This document shows positions 1 to 10,050 of a stretch of 64,000 nucleotides of DNA, piece by piece (the first letter of the stretch is position 1; each line of letters starts with the position of its first letter). The translations under genes and the position numbers were made by a program. The notes under the pieces are model-generated. The model had not been told where the DNA came from and searched no databases. It saw nothing but the letters and a program-made list of their open reading frames with translations. The stretch comes from Bernardetia sp963719525 (GTDB lineage Bacteria > Bacteroidota > Bacteroidia > Cytophagales > Bernardetiaceae). The DNA lies in the NCBI GenBank assembly GCA_963719525.1, contig CAVRCG010000001.1, positions 868,001 through 932,000 of the forward strand, read 5' to 3'.

Positions 1-114
1 TTGCATAGATTTAGATAGTTTGGCTATCAACTCTAGTTTATGATGTGTACTAAGCTGACTTAGTAAAACCAGATAATTATCTAACAAATTAAAATTTAAG
101 TTTTCAGATGGCAT
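1..114 (-). CDS. Partial antitoxin-like protein, N-terminal 38 codons
   Basis: An open frame begins at an ATG read leftwards from position 114 and runs off the window edge without a stop. The 38 visible residues form a leucine-rich helix with a segment reading LLDNYLVLLSQLS followed by KLELIAKLSKSM. This pattern resembles the short helical N-terminus of Bacteroidota addiction-module antitoxins that precede a PIN or RelE-type toxin. The assignment rests only on that resemblance and the gene is cut, so the function is a guess. The coding call itself is plausible because the frame is open from a clear ATG to the edge. Confidence 0.4.
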   Translation of the reverse strand, partial: MPSENLNFNLLDNYLVLLSQLSTHHKLELIAKLSKSMQ

Positions 115-241
115 AATTTGTTTTTTTTGATTGTAAAATGATTGTAATACAAGATACGAAAAAAAATAGGTTGAAGTTATGGTAAGTAAATTACCTATTT
201 CAAATTTTTAAGTTTGAAACAGATAATTATTAAAATAAACA

Positions 242-1912
242 CTACCCCAAATTCTTCTTCAAATCAAGATTAAATTCCTCTGCCCATTCTTGCGCTTTTT
301 GATAACCAGCATCGGCATGACGAAGTACGCCCATAGCAGGGTCATTGTGCAATACTCGCTTCAATCTTTCGTGTGCTTCCTTTGTTCCGTCTGCCAAAAT
401 TACCATTCCAGAATGGATAGAATAACCCATTCCTACGCCTCCTCCATGATGCAGCGAAACCCACGTCGCACCACCAGCCGTATTGATAAGCGCATTCAAA
501 ACAGGCCAATCTGCCACAGCATCCGAACCGTCTAACATCGCCTCGGTTTCTCGGTTTGGAGAAGCCACCGAACCCGAATCCAGATGATCTCTTCCAATTA
601 CGATAGGAGCTTTCAACGTTCCATTTTTGACAAGTTCATTAAATGCTAAAGCAGCTTTCTGACGTTCTCCCAAACTCAACCAACAAATACGAGCAGGCAA
701 ACCTTGAAAAGCAATGCGTTCTTGTGCCATTTTTATCCAACGGTGCAACGATTCATTTTCTGGGAATAATTCTAACAAAACTTTATCACATTCAAAAATG
801 TCTTGCTCATCGCCTGAAAGTGCCACAAAACGAAAAGGTCCTTTTCCTTCACAAAACAAAGGGCGAATATAAGCAGGAACAAACCCTGGAAAATCAAAGG
901 CATTTTTTACATTTCGTTGGTCTAATGCTTGTCCTCTCAAATTATTTCCATAATCAAACGTAATTGCACCTCGTTTTTGAAGTTCTAACATTTGTTTTAC
1001 GTGATGCGCCATTGTATCTAATGAGCGTTCGGTATAATCTTTTGGATTTGCATCTCTCAATGTATTTGCTTCTGCAACACTCATGTTTTCTGGAAAATAA
1101 CCATTTAAAGCATCGTGAGCAGATGTTTGGTCAGTCAAAGTATCAGGAGTAATATTTCTATCAATCAATCTTTGAAGTAAATCGATTACATTACAGACTA
1201 CTCCAATAGACTTATTTTTTCCTTCTTTTTTGTATTTTAATGACGCATCAATCGCCTCGTCTATGTCAAGATATTTTTCATCTAAATAACGAGTTTCAAT
1301 ACGCTTATCAATTCTCCATTCTTCTATTTCAGCAGCCAAACAAACGCCTTCGTTCATTGTGATGGCTAGAGGTTGCGCTCCACCCATTCCACCCAAACCA
1401 GCCGTTACATTTAAGGTGTTTTTAAGTGTTCCGTTGTAATGTTGTCTTGCCAGTTCGGCGTAAGTTTCATACGTTCCTTGTACGATTCCTTGTGTTCCGA
1501 TATAAATCCACGAACCTGCTGTCATTTGTCCGTACATCATAAGTCCTTTTTTGTCTAATTCATTGAAGTGATCCCAAGTTGCCCAACGAGGAACTAACAT
1601 TGAATTCGAAATCAAAACACGAGGCGCATCTTTATGGCTTGGCAGAATAGCAATCGGTTTTCCAGACTGAACAATCAAAGTTTGTTCATCAGTCATATTT
1701 TTAAGTGCTTTTACAATTAAATCGAAAGATTCCCAATTTCGTGCAGCCTTTCCAATTCCACCATAGACGACTAAATCTTCTGGTCTTTCGGCTACATCTG
1801 GGTCAAGATTATTGTAGAGCATTCTCAAAACGGCTTCTTGTTGCCAGCCTTTTGTGTTTAGTTTTGTACCTGTTGGTGTTGCTCCTTTTTCAGTGGCATT
1901 TGTGATTGTCAT
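242..1912 (-). CDS. hutU: Urocanate hydratase
   Basis: This enzyme of histidine degradation adds water to urocanate to give 4-imidazolone-5-propionate, using tightly bound NAD+ as an electrophile, in the cytoplasm. The 556-residue length matches the family. The N-terminus has the characteristic segment around LRMLYNNLDPDVAERPEDLVVYGG, and the NAD-binding glycine run TAGLGGMGGAQPL lies near residue 170. The family-typical FVALSGDEQDI and LHHGGGVGMGYS segments lie in the C-terminal half. No other hut gene is adjacent, so it appears to be transcribed alone. Upstream of the start is a heptanucleotide tandem array at 1924-1965. Confidence 0.97.
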   Translation of the reverse strand: MTITNATEKGATPTGTKLNTKGWQQEAVLRMLYNNLDPDVAERPEDLVVYGGIGKAARNWESFDLIVKALKNMTDEQTLIVQSGKPIAILPSHKDAPRVLISNSMLVPRWATWDHFNELDKKGLMMYGQMTAGSWIYIGTQGIVQGTYETYAELARQHYNGTLKNTLNVTAGLGGMGGAQPLAITMNEGVCLAAEIEEWRIDKRIETRYLDEKYLDIDEAIDASLKYKKEGKNKSIGVVCNVIDLLQRLIDRNITPDTLTDQTSAHDALNGYFPENMSVAEANTLRDANPKDYTERSLDTMAHHVKQMLELQKRGAITFDYGNNLRGQALDQRNVKNAFDFPGFVPAYIRPLFCEGKGPFRFVALSGDEQDIFECDKVLLELFPENESLHRWIKMAQERIAFQGLPARICWLSLGERQKAALAFNELVKNGTLKAPIVIGRDHLDSGSVASPNRETEAMLDGSDAVADWPVLNALINTAGGATWVSLHHGGGVGMGYSIHSGMVILADGTKEAHERLKRVLHNDPAMGVLRHADAGYQKAQEWAEEFNLDLKKNLG

Positions 1913-1923
1913 ATTGAATAAAG

Positions 1924-1965
1924 TTAGAAGTCAGAAGTTAGATATTAGAAGTTAGAAGTTAGAAG
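1924..1965. repeat. Heptanucleotide tandem array, six units
   Basis: Six consecutive 7-bp units close to GTTAGAA (variants GTCAGAA, GTTAGAT and ATTAGAA) lie 12 bp upstream of the hutU start. They are in exact 7-bp register with no interruption. Similar arrays with other unit sequences lie at 19544, 20603, 45517 and 61680, so this is one member of a class. The layout is like the short tandemly repeated repetitive sequences described in cyanobacteria. Confidence 0.75.
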
Positions 1966-2320
1966 TGAATACAAGATTAAGATTATGTGGTAGTATAAAG
2001 TTAGAGATATTCACTATTTGTCTAAACTCTAAATTTACAAAATAATGAAGTGAATTAGAATTTTGAAGAAAGAAATTATTTTTTGTTTAAGTATTTATAA
2101 TTTGTTTGTCGATCTGAAAGTAGAATAAAAGAAGGTAGATTATAATTATTCAAATAAGGGTTTTATAAATTATTATTAGTACTTATTTATCCAAAAAAAT
2201 ACGCTATTTTTGTTACTTCATTTTATCTTATCCTCAATTATATATACTTTATCTAAATTTTTACAAAATATTAAACTAATTGCCTTTCTTTCTGTTTGAT
2301 ACTCATACCTAATACCGTAT
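1966..2320. other. Intergenic region between divergent hutU and the sensor gene
   Basis: This AT-rich spacer of about 350 bp holds no credible open frame. It must contain the start signals of both divergent genes. The only box I can support is the TAnnTTTG match at 2205-2212, listed separately. Confidence 0.5.
2205..2212 (+). promoter_or_regulatory. Candidate Bacteroidota -7 box for the sensor gene
   Basis: The octamer TATTTTTG fits the TAnnTTTG -7 consensus of the Bacteroidota primary sigma factor. It lies about 110 bp before the start at 2321. No good TTG -33 element is visible at the usual spacing, so support is moderate at best. Confidence 0.35.
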
Positions 2321-5300
2321 ATGAAACAGACATTTTTTTACGCTTTGTTCGTTATTTTTCTCGGTATCAGTATTTTCTCTTCTACATACTCTTTTGCACA
2401 ACAAAATGGTAAGCAAGATAAAAATACACAAAACCTTTCTGATGTTCCTTATCAAGAAGCAGGGCGACTTTTTGTGAAAAATTATTCTCCAAAAGAATAC
2501 AATGCTTCTACTCAAAACTGGGCAATCGAACAAGGCAAAAACGGTGTAATATATGTAGGAAATACAACACATTTACTTTCCTTTGATGGCAAAACGTGGG
2601 AACGCATCGAAATTGGAGGTTCTGGTGTAGTGCGTTCATTGAGTTATTCGTCTGTTTCTGATAGAATGTATGTAGGTGGCGTAGGAGATTTAGGATATTC
2701 GTATATTGATTCTCTTGGAAGGATGAAGTACATTTCACTTCTCAATCAAGTTCCAGAAAAAAACAGAACGTTTAACGATGTTTGGAAAACAGTAGTTTTG
2801 GGAGAAGAAGTGTTTTTTCTTACGAAAAATTTTATCTTAAAATATGCTGCAAATGAGTTTAGTGTCATTGAGCCACGAGCAAATACATTTTTATCTGCTT
2901 ATATAATCAACAAACAGTTGTATGTACAAGAATCCAAACTTGGTGTTTTTGAGTACAAAAATGATTTTTTTAATAGTATAGAAAATACAGATTTCTTGTA
3001 TGAAAAACTAATTGTAGGAATGGTAAATTATTCTGAAAATGTAGTTTTGATAGCTACACAAGATGGAGAGTTTTATACCTATAATGTTGTAAAAAAGACT
3101 ATTTCTAAATTTGAAGTTGAACAAAAAAACTTTTTTGAGAAAAACAAAATTCATCACCTTGTAGCACTTAAAAACGGTCTATTTGCTATAGCGACAGCAG
3201 GCAAAGGAATAATATTGATTAATAGAAATGGAAAATGGAAAAACCTAATTTCTGAACTAAAGGGATTGCAAGATAATGTAGTTTGGAATCTGCATACAGA
3301 TAGCAATGGAGATTTGTGGGCAGCACTTAGCAAAGGCGTTTCTCATATCCAAACGTCTTGGGCTTATACTTATTTTGGAAAACAAAGCAGACTAAATAAG
3401 GTGCATAAAGTACTTCGTTTTAATGAAACTTTATATGCAGCTACCGAACAAGGACTTTCTTATTACAATCCTAAATTACAAGTATGGGAAAATGTAGATG
3501 GAATACTGGGGCAGGTTTGGGATTTGGAAATCTATCAATATAACTATAGAAATTCGGCTTTACTGATTGCAGGACAAGCTGGAATTTTTGTGATTAATCC
3601 TTTAAAAAGAAGAATAGAAAAAGTAAGTGATATAGAAACAAAGCATTTTTTGACAGACAAAAATGAGCCTAGAAGAGTATATATTTCTACTTCAGAAGGA
3701 TTGAAAGAGATGATATATTCTTATTATCAAATCCAAGATACTCGTCTGGACGAACCATTGAAAAGAATAGTACAACTAAAAGACAACCAACTCTGGGCAG
3801 AAACTCAATATAAAGGAATATTAAAAATAGATATTGAGCAAAATAAAGAAGAAACCTACAAAACTACTTCGTATGACTCTTTAAACGGACTTCCAAATGC
3901 AGAAGTAAGGCAGTTAATTGTAAGTAATAATCAACTTTTTGCAGCTACTTCAAAAGGTATTTTCTATTTAGATACACTCAAAAATGAGTTTGCTTCGGCT
4001 GTTGTGTTGGATAATACAAAAGAAAATACTAATTTCTCGGCAAGCAAATTTGTAAATGCAGATATTTCTTTAATAAGCAAATTTGTTTATAACTCTGAAA
4101 AAGAGGTTTCAAAATCGTATTGGGTAGCAAAAAACAATCAACTTTATTATTATAAAGATGAACAATTAATTGAAAATGCTATTCTTAGCCTTCCTTCTGC
4201 TGAATTTTACTCTATTTATGAAGATAATAAATATAGTTTTGAACAAAATGAAATAAGAAAACCTATTTTTAGCTGGATAGCTACTTCAGAAGGGTTATAT
4301 AGATACGACAATACACAAGAAAAAAATGCTAGAACAGATTCGTTGCATATCTTTCTGCGTCGCATTAAGATTGGAGATTCGTTAGTATCTAATTTTGAAG
4401 TACATAAATTGCGTACTGGTTTTACTAGTTTCTCCGTTCAGATGGCAAGTCCTTATTTTGGAAAGAATGAGAGTTTGTTGTATAGATATCGCCTGCTTCC
4501 CTCTTCAAAAAATTGGTCGCCTTGGGCACCAAAAGATAAAATAGAATTTGCCATTCTTCCTTCTGGAGACTATCAATTAGAAATTCAAGCAAAGAATGAA
4601 GAAGAAGAGTTGAGTAATACCTTTTTATTAGATTTTGAAGTAGAAACGGCTTGGTATCAACGCTGGTGGGCATATATGGTGTATGTAGCTTTGGTATTTT
4701 TACTCGCTGTTGTCTTTACTTATATTTACGACAAAAACTTAAAGAGTAAAAACAGAGAACTCAATGCACTCATAACAGAACGCACACAAGAAATTAGTCA
4801 GAAAACGGAAGAGCTAGAGGCACAACAATCTGAACTATTGTCGCAAAGCCAAGAGGTATATAGTCAAAAAGAAGAATTAGCTTCTCAAGCCGAGTATCTC
4901 AAAAAGGCGAATAGAGAAGTAATGAAACAAAAACGTGCCTTAGAAAATTCGAACAAACGTCTCAAAAAATTAAGTGATATTACACAAGAAATTACCTCTA
5001 TATTAGATACAGAAGAATTAATCTCAACGGTCTTTCAGCGTGTAATTGGGCTTATGCCAGCAGAAGGTTTTGGAATAGGAGTTTTTAATGAAAACAAAAA
5101 CACAATAGAATTTAATAATTTTGTAGAAAAAGGAGAAGTGCTTGAGCCTCACGAAGATTCTATGAAAGAATTACAGCGTCCTTCTGTAGAATGCCTGACA
5201 ACAGGAAAAACAATATCTGTAAATAATGTAGCTAAGGTATGGAAACAAAGGTTTGAAGAACAAAATATAAAAGTAGAAAAAGGGGAACTCCCGTATGCAC

Positions 5301-5455
5301 TCATTTATGTCCCTTTGATTGCAGAAGGAAATAAATTTGGTGTAATGACCGTTCAGACTTTTTATGAAATGGATTATTCAGAACAAGATGTTTTGCTTTT
5401 ACAATCTATTGGCTCGGCTACAGCCATTTCACTTTCGAATATTCAAGGCGTATAA
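2321..5455 (+). CDS. Propeller-type sensor with coiled coil and GAF domain, 5' part of a frameshifted sensor phosphatase
   Basis: The first 1044 residues of a large signalling protein. A signal peptide (residues 1-26, ending FAQQ) is followed by about 700 residues of two-component-regulator-type beta-propeller repeats (for example NGVIYVGNTTHLLSFDGKTW and DSNGDLWAALSKGV). A Y_Y_Y-like domain around 680-780 and one membrane helix near 787-805 come next. The inner face has a coiled coil rich in E and Q (about 815-890) and a GAF domain (about 890-1043). The frame stops just after SLSNI. The expected continuation KAYNLIEQKNKEV lies in the +1 frame, so base C at 5444 looks like an insertion. In related Bacteroidota proteins the GAF domain runs straight into a SpoIIE-type phosphatase. 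Confidence 0.85.
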   Translation: MKQTFFYALFVIFLGISIFSSTYSFAQQNGKQDKNTQNLSDVPYQEAGRLFVKNYSPKEYNASTQNWAIEQGKNGVIYVGNTTHLLSFDGKTWERIEIGGSGVVRSLSYSSVSDRMYVGGVGDLGYSYIDSLGRMKYISLLNQVPEKNRTFNDVWKTVVLGEEVFFLTKNFILKYAANEFSVIEPRANTFLSAYIINKQLYVQESKLGVFEYKNDFFNSIENTDFLYEKLIVGMVNYSENVVLIATQDGEFYTYNVVKKTISKFEVEQKNFFEKNKIHHLVALKNGLFAIATAGKGIILINRNGKWKNLISELKGLQDNVVWNLHTDSNGDLWAALSKGVSHIQTSWAYTYFGKQSRLNKVHKVLRFNETLYAATEQGLSYYNPKLQVWENVDGILGQVWDLEIYQYNYRNSALLIAGQAGIFVINPLKRRIEKVSDIETKHFLTDKNEPRRVYISTSEGLKEMIYSYYQIQDTRLDEPLKRIVQLKDNQLWAETQYKGILKIDIEQNKEETYKTTSYDSLNGLPNAEVRQLIVSNNQLFAATSKGIFYLDTLKNEFASAVVLDNTKENTNFSASKFVNADISLISKFVYNSEKEVSKSYWVAKNNQLYYYKDEQLIENAILSLPSAEFYSIYEDNKYSFEQNEIRKPIFSWIATSEGLYRYDNTQEKNARTDSLHIFLRRIKIGDSLVSNFEVHKLRTGFTSFSVQMASPYFGKNESLLYRYRLLPSSKNWSPWAPKDKIEFAILPSGDYQLEIQAKNEEEELSNTFLLDFEVETAWYQRWWAYMVYVALVFLLAVVFTYIYDKNLKSKNRELNALITERTQEISQKTEELEAQQSELLSQSQEVYSQKEELASQAEYLKKANREVMKQKRALENSNKRLKKLSDITQEITSILDTEELISTVFQRVIGLMPAEGFGIGVFNENKNTIEFNNFVEKGEVLEPHEDSMKELQRPSVECLTTGKTISVNNVAKVWKQRFEEQNIKVEKGELPYALIYVPLIAEGNKFGVMTVQTFYEMDYSEQDVLLLQSIGSATAISLSNIQGV

Positions 5456-6239
5456 TTTAATAGAACAAAAAAATAAGGAAGTAACTGATTCTATTCGTTA
5501 TGCCCAGACTATTCAAGAGTCTATTCTTCCAACAGAAAAAGAAATAAAACGCTCAGTAGGCGACCATTATGTAATCTATAAACCAAAAGATATTGTAAGT
5601 GGAGATTTTTATTGGATTGGATATAGTGAAGGTTATCAATATGCAGCCGTTGTGGATTGTACAGGACACGGAGTTCCTGGTGCATTTATGTCTATGGTAG
5701 GAAGTTCGCTTTTGAGAGAAATTTTGTACGAGAAAGAAATTACCTCTCCTGCTGATATGCTAGAATATCTGGACGACGAAATTCGTAGAGCCTTGCGCCA
5801 AACAGGAGAAGAAGGAAGTAATTCGGATGGAATGGATATGATTTTGATTCGTTACACTTATAAAGAAGATGGGAAAATAGAACTTGATTTTGCAGGTGCA
5901 AAACGTCCTCTCATTTATAAAGAAGCAGAAAGTAAAATTGTACAATTACGTGGAACTTCTCGTTCTATTGGAGGTATTCAGCGCAAGAAAAAATCATTCG
6001 AAGAGCATCATCTGACACTCTTGCCTCGTACTATGTTGTACCTCACAACAGATGGGTTGATGGATCAGCCTAACAAAGACCGTAAAAAATACGGAACAAA
6101 ACGCTTTTTAGATAAAATTTCGGAATGGGGACATTTACCTATTTCTATGCAAAAAACATCTCTATTAGAAGACGTAGAAAATTTTAGACAAGAAGAAGAG
6201 CAGCGAGATGACATTACCATAATGGCAATTAATTTGTAA
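5364..6239 (+). CDS. SpoIIE/PP2C-type serine phosphatase domain, 3' part of the same frameshifted gene
   Basis: This frame encodes a metal-dependent PP2C-like phosphatase of the SpoIIE/RsbU type. The conserved segments are KPKDIVSGDFYW, VVDCTGHGVPGAFMSM (metal-binding Asp and Gly), DGMDMILIRY, LYLTTDGLMDQ and REDDIT-like QRDDITIMAI at the end. The track start at 5364 lies in the shadow of the upstream gene. Authentic coding almost certainly begins at Lys 5445, fused to the GAF domain: skipping one base joins SLSNI to KAYNLIEQKNKEVTDSIRY, a linker typical of the family. There is no ATG and ribosome-binding site near 5445, so separate translation seems unlikely. Either the gene is inactivated, the base is an error, or a +1 frameshift occurs during translation. 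Confidence 0.85.
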   Translation: MKWIIQNKMFCFYNLLARLQPFHFRIFKAYNLIEQKNKEVTDSIRYAQTIQESILPTEKEIKRSVGDHYVIYKPKDIVSGDFYWIGYSEGYQYAAVVDCTGHGVPGAFMSMVGSSLLREILYEKEITSPADMLEYLDDEIRRALRQTGEEGSNSDGMDMILIRYTYKEDGKIELDFAGAKRPLIYKEAESKIVQLRGTSRSIGGIQRKKKSFEEHHLTLLPRTMLYLTTDGLMDQPNKDRKKYGTKRFLDKISEWGHLPISMQKTSLLEDVENFRQEEEQRDDITIMAINL

Positions 6240-6247
6240 AGAAGTTC

Positions 6248-6892
6248 TTAATGTTTAGAAACTTGCTTTAAATACTCATTTGTTTTTACAAAGCAAAGAG
6301 AATAAGAATAGATAGAACATTTTCCTTCGAACGCATTTGGAAAAACATCTAAGTAAAGCCATTCATAGATTCCTTGTCGGTTTTGAAATACATTAGTTAG
6401 TGATTCTCCATCCAAAACATCATCTATTACATTTTCTAAATTGAACTCATGATGTCCTTTTTCCTCAATTTGTTCAAAAATCAAATAGCATATCTGATTT
6501 GAACCAAAAATATCTTCCCAATGATTGCTCTTCAAAAATATATTTACCTCATCATGTACTAAATATATCCAATCAGAAGAAGAGATTTCTCCTTTTACAA
6601 ATTGATGCAATCCTTTTTGCATTGCTTTTACTTTTTTCTCATCTTCAAATCGAACTAGCAAACTAGAGAAACTACTCAAAGCTAAAGTGAAAGCGACATG
6701 AAAAATAAAACTTCTGTATTCTGGACTATTTTTATTCAATTTTATATCAAAAAATAGTTCTACATCTTCATTTATAACCTCAATGTCTAATTTATAAACA
6801 TCTTTAGAGAGAATTAAATTTTGTTGAAAATTCAATTCTTTCATGTTAAAACGTGTAAATTCTATAAAACTGAAAGGTAATACTGGCATAAT
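6248..6892 (-). CDS. Hypothetical protein
   Basis: A protein of about 215 residues with no family I recognise. It has no signal peptide or clear membrane helix. It is rich in Phe, Glu and Asn and mixes helical stretches (FRSFIFHVAFTLALSSFSSLL-like region near residues 60-80) with acidic segments. The longest frame starts at a TTG (6925), so I prefer the ATG at 6892 (protein MPVLPFSFIEF); an ATG at 6844 (MKELNFQQN) is also possible. It is convergent with the phosphatase gene, with 8 bp between the stop codons. Confidence 0.6.
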   Translation of the reverse strand: MMPVLPFSFIEFTRFNMKELNFQQNLILSKDVYKLDIEVINEDVELFFDIKLNKNSPEYRSFIFHVAFTLALSSFSSLLVRFEDEKKVKAMQKGLHQFVKGEISSSDWIYLVHDEVNIFLKSNHWEDIFGSNQICYLIFEQIEEKGHHEFNLENVIDDVLDGESLTNVFQNRQGIYEWLYLDVFPNAFEGKCSIYSYSLCFVKTNEYLKQVSKH

Positions 6893-6957
6893 GAAAAACA
6901 ATTTTGTTAAAGAATTAATAAACAAAAATAAACTAATAATTTTATTTTATACAATAT

Positions 6958-6994
6958 AAAAAGCACAATTACCATTTTTGATAATTGTGCTTTT
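6958..6994 (-). terminator. Terminator after the M16 protease gene
   Basis: The arm AAAAGCACAATTA pairs with TAATTGTGCTTTT around a loop of about 9 nt. The A and T tails make it usable in either direction. It sits between the M16 gene (3' end at 7030) and the next gene on the same strand, so it most likely ends the M16 transcript. Confidence 0.8.
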
Positions 6995-7029
6995 ACTTTT
7001 TTATATAAAAATGATTGTACAATCAAAAT

Positions 7030-9957
7030 CTATTCTCCTTTATCTTCTTCTGTTGTAGTTTCTGGAAGTAAAACAGCTTTAATATAGGCTTTTGTATCCA
7101 AATATTTTGCTGCTGCTTTCTTTACATCTTCTACCGTCAAATCTTTCAAAATAGATTTATTTTTTTCTATACTTTCAGGAGTTTCTTTGTAATAATAAAT
7201 TCCTTGTAGAGTAGAAAGCCAATACTTATTTTGAGTTTGATTTACTTCGTTTGTGCGTTTTTCAGCTTCCTTGAATTTGTCTAAATCACTTTGTTCTATC
7301 TCTCCATTACGCAACTTATCTACCTCTTCGATAGAGGCAGCAACTAAATCATCTACATTTTCGGGCGCACAAGGGAAAGTAATCATCAAATTATAACTCG
7401 GAACAGGATATTTATCAACACTTGTATAAGCACCAGCAGAATAAACACCCCCTTTTTCTTCACGTAATTTTTCGATTAATTTGAAACGCAACAAACCTGC
7501 AAGAGCTTTTAAAGCCATTTCGTCTTCTGCGCTATATTCCTTCATTTCTCCAGCAAAGGTAAGACGTACATTACTCTGTGGTTCTGAACCTTTTTTAAAT
7601 GTTTTTTCAACCATTCCTTTAGGCGAACGAATACCCAAATCTTTAAACTCTTCTTTTTCTTTTGTTGCTGGCAACGTTGCAATATAAGTTTCTAAAAGCG
7701 ATTTCATTTTTTCCTCATCAAAATTTCCAACAAAGAAAAACGTAAAATCAGATGCGTTAGAAAAACGCTCGTTGTACATTTTGTAAGCTGCTTGCCAATC
7801 TGTTTTTTCTAACTCTTCTACCTTTGGAAAACCACTTCGAATACTTCCATTTGCCATAAGTTGGCTATATTGGTCGTAAAAATAATAGGTTGGGTTGGAA
7901 GCCAAATTTTGGTAAAAACCTTTCTGGGTAGCTACAAAAGAAGCAACGGCATCTTTATCTTGGCGAGGATTAGTGAAATAAAGGTGCATGAGTTGAAGAG
8001 CCGTTTCCAAATCTTCTGGCGAGCTGCTTCCTGTAAAACCTTCTGCATGTTCGGAAATATAAGGACTAATCCTGACCGTTTTGTCACTCATAAATTTGTC
8101 CATGTCCGAAGAAGAAAAATCTCCAATTCCTGATTGCGCAATAATAGAGGAAATATTCGAAACGGCTAAATAATCTTTGTCTTCATAAAGTGAATGTCCA
8201 CCCATACTATATGCAGAAATCAAAATCTCATCATTTTTAAAATCTGTTTTCTTCAAAATTACCTTTGCACCATTAGAAAGCGTAAATTCTGAATAACCCA
8301 GTTTCTCATTTTTTACTGTAGTAGTACTGCTTCCTTTTTTCGGAATTTTGGCTTCTGCGATAAGCGAATTTGCAATTTCTTTTTCCTCGTAGCGTTTTAT
8401 TCCTCTTCTTGGTGCATTATCCCAAATACTAATTAGTTCTTTTTCAGTAGGAAGTTTTATGCCTTCTTTCTCAACAGCAGTAAGAATGACTACTCTATTT
8501 TCTTGTGTCATCCATTTTTGAGCCGTTATATTGATGAAAGATAAGTCAATCATTGGCAATGCTTTTTGCAAAAACTCATACTCAAATTTTGGACTTGGAA
8601 TAGGACGATTCTCTAAAAAATTATATACATAATTCATCACAATTCGATTCGATTCTGTTTTGTCTTCTTCTCTGTATGCTCTTTCGTACTGTTTGGAAAG
8701 TTGTTTTTTTGCTCTCTCTAATTCAGATTTTGTAAAACCAAACTGCTTTACTCGTTCGATTTCTTCTGTAATTGTTTTGATTCCACCTTCAATATTATCT
8801 TCACGAAGACCTGCATAAATCTGAAAAGCATCTAAATTTCTTCCAATCATGTCTCCATAAAACGAATATCCATACAGAAACGGAGGAACGGCTTGTTTTT
8901 GAGTTTCTTCAAGGCGAGCATTAAGCATCGTCGTAATCAGTTCGTTGGTATAACTTACTCTCAAATCGGAATAATTGGCAACTTCTTTTTTGGGTAATTT
9001 ATAGAATAACATAAGCTGCGTATTGGTGGCTTCTTTATCCGAAACCACTTTTGCCAGCGTCTCTTTATTCATAGGAATACCAAAAGAAGGGCGCATCGGA
9101 CGAGTTCGGTTTTTAGGAATACTCTCAAATGTTTCTTTAATTTTTGCTTCCATTTCTTCTACATCAATATCTCCAACAGCTACGATTGCCATCAAATCTG
9201 GGCGATACCATTTTTTGTAAAAACTACGAATCGTTTCGTACTCAAAGTTCTCTAATATTTCTTTTTTACCAATCGGAAGGCGTTTGGCATACTGCGAATC
9301 TTTCAGAAGCGTTTGCCAATATTGTGTACGCATGCGTTCATTTGCTCCTTTTCCCCTACGCCATTCTTCAATCACTACACCACGTTCTTTGTCTATTTCT
9401 TCGTCTTCAAACAAAACACCACTCGCCCAATCTTTCAAAATCATCAATCCTTTGTCGACATAACCTACACTATCTGTCGGAAGAGGCAACATATAAACTG
9501 TTTCGTCAAAAGAAGTATAAGCATTTAGGTCTGCACCAAAACGAACTCCCATGGTCTCCAAATTATCAATCAATTCATTTTTCTTAAAATTGGTTGTACC
9601 ATTAAAAGCCATATGTTCGGTAAAATGTGCCAAACCCTGTTGATTTTCATCTTCCAAAATAGAACCTGCATTGACAGCCAAACGAAGCTCGACACGATTT
9701 GCTGGCATTGCATTCTTACGAATGTAGTATTTCATTCCATTTGAAAGCGTTCCCGTTTTTACATTTTCATCAACTGGAATAGGCTTTATCATATCCAAAG
9801 GAGAGAAACTCTCTTCTGTTGTAGTCGTTTTTGTGTCTTGTGCTTCTGCTGTGTAGCTTACAAGAGGAGTCGCCAAGAACAAAGCCGATAAAGTTCCTAT
9901 TTTCAAACAGGATTTTAAATAAGATTTTGTAGATTTAATCTTTAATGAATTTCTCAT
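7030..9957 (-). CDS. Secreted M16 family zinc metallopeptidase (pitrilysin/PqqL-like)
   Basis: A two-domain M16 peptidase of 975 residues, expected to cut peptides in the periplasm or at the envelope. A signal peptide covers about residues 1-40 (ending TAEAQ). The inverted zinc motif HFTEH is at residues 111-115, and Glu 191 in KERGVVIEEW is the third ligand. The second M16 domain (from about residue 560) lacks the motif, which is normal for this family and serves to close the chamber. Acidic helices near the C-terminus fit the fold. A good Bacteroidota promoter lies about 95 bp upstream, and a terminator follows at 6958-6994, so it appears monocistronic. Confidence 0.93.
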   Translation of the reverse strand: MRNSLKIKSTKSYLKSCLKIGTLSALFLATPLVSYTAEAQDTKTTTTEESFSPLDMIKPIPVDENVKTGTLSNGMKYYIRKNAMPANRVELRLAVNAGSILEDENQQGLAHFTEHMAFNGTTNFKKNELIDNLETMGVRFGADLNAYTSFDETVYMLPLPTDSVGYVDKGLMILKDWASGVLFEDEEIDKERGVVIEEWRRGKGANERMRTQYWQTLLKDSQYAKRLPIGKKEILENFEYETIRSFYKKWYRPDLMAIVAVGDIDVEEMEAKIKETFESIPKNRTRPMRPSFGIPMNKETLAKVVSDKEATNTQLMLFYKLPKKEVANYSDLRVSYTNELITTMLNARLEETQKQAVPPFLYGYSFYGDMIGRNLDAFQIYAGLREDNIEGGIKTITEEIERVKQFGFTKSELERAKKQLSKQYERAYREEDKTESNRIVMNYVYNFLENRPIPSPKFEYEFLQKALPMIDLSFINITAQKWMTQENRVVILTAVEKEGIKLPTEKELISIWDNAPRRGIKRYEEKEIANSLIAEAKIPKKGSSTTTVKNEKLGYSEFTLSNGAKVILKKTDFKNDEILISAYSMGGHSLYEDKDYLAVSNISSIIAQSGIGDFSSSDMDKFMSDKTVRISPYISEHAEGFTGSSSPEDLETALQLMHLYFTNPRQDKDAVASFVATQKGFYQNLASNPTYYFYDQYSQLMANGSIRSGFPKVEELEKTDWQAAYKMYNERFSNASDFTFFFVGNFDEEKMKSLLETYIATLPATKEKEEFKDLGIRSPKGMVEKTFKKGSEPQSNVRLTFAGEMKEYSAEDEMALKALAGLLRFKLIEKLREEKGGVYSAGAYTSVDKYPVPSYNLMITFPCAPENVDDLVAASIEEVDKLRNGEIEQSDLDKFKEAEKRTNEVNQTQNKYWLSTLQGIYYYKETPESIEKNKSILKDLTVEDVKKAAAKYLDTKAYIKAVLLPETTTEEDKGE

Positions 9958-10050
9958 TAGTTAGTTTAATTGTAGTAAAAGGAATAATAAACTTATTTAA
10001 GAAAAAGAAATAAACTAAACCTTTTAAAATTTATATAAAAGTGAATAATG

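Noticed and set aside
643..963. 106-codon plus-strand frame inside hutU
   Set aside because: It lies antisense to strongly conserved urocanate hydratase coding sequence and is a shadow frame.
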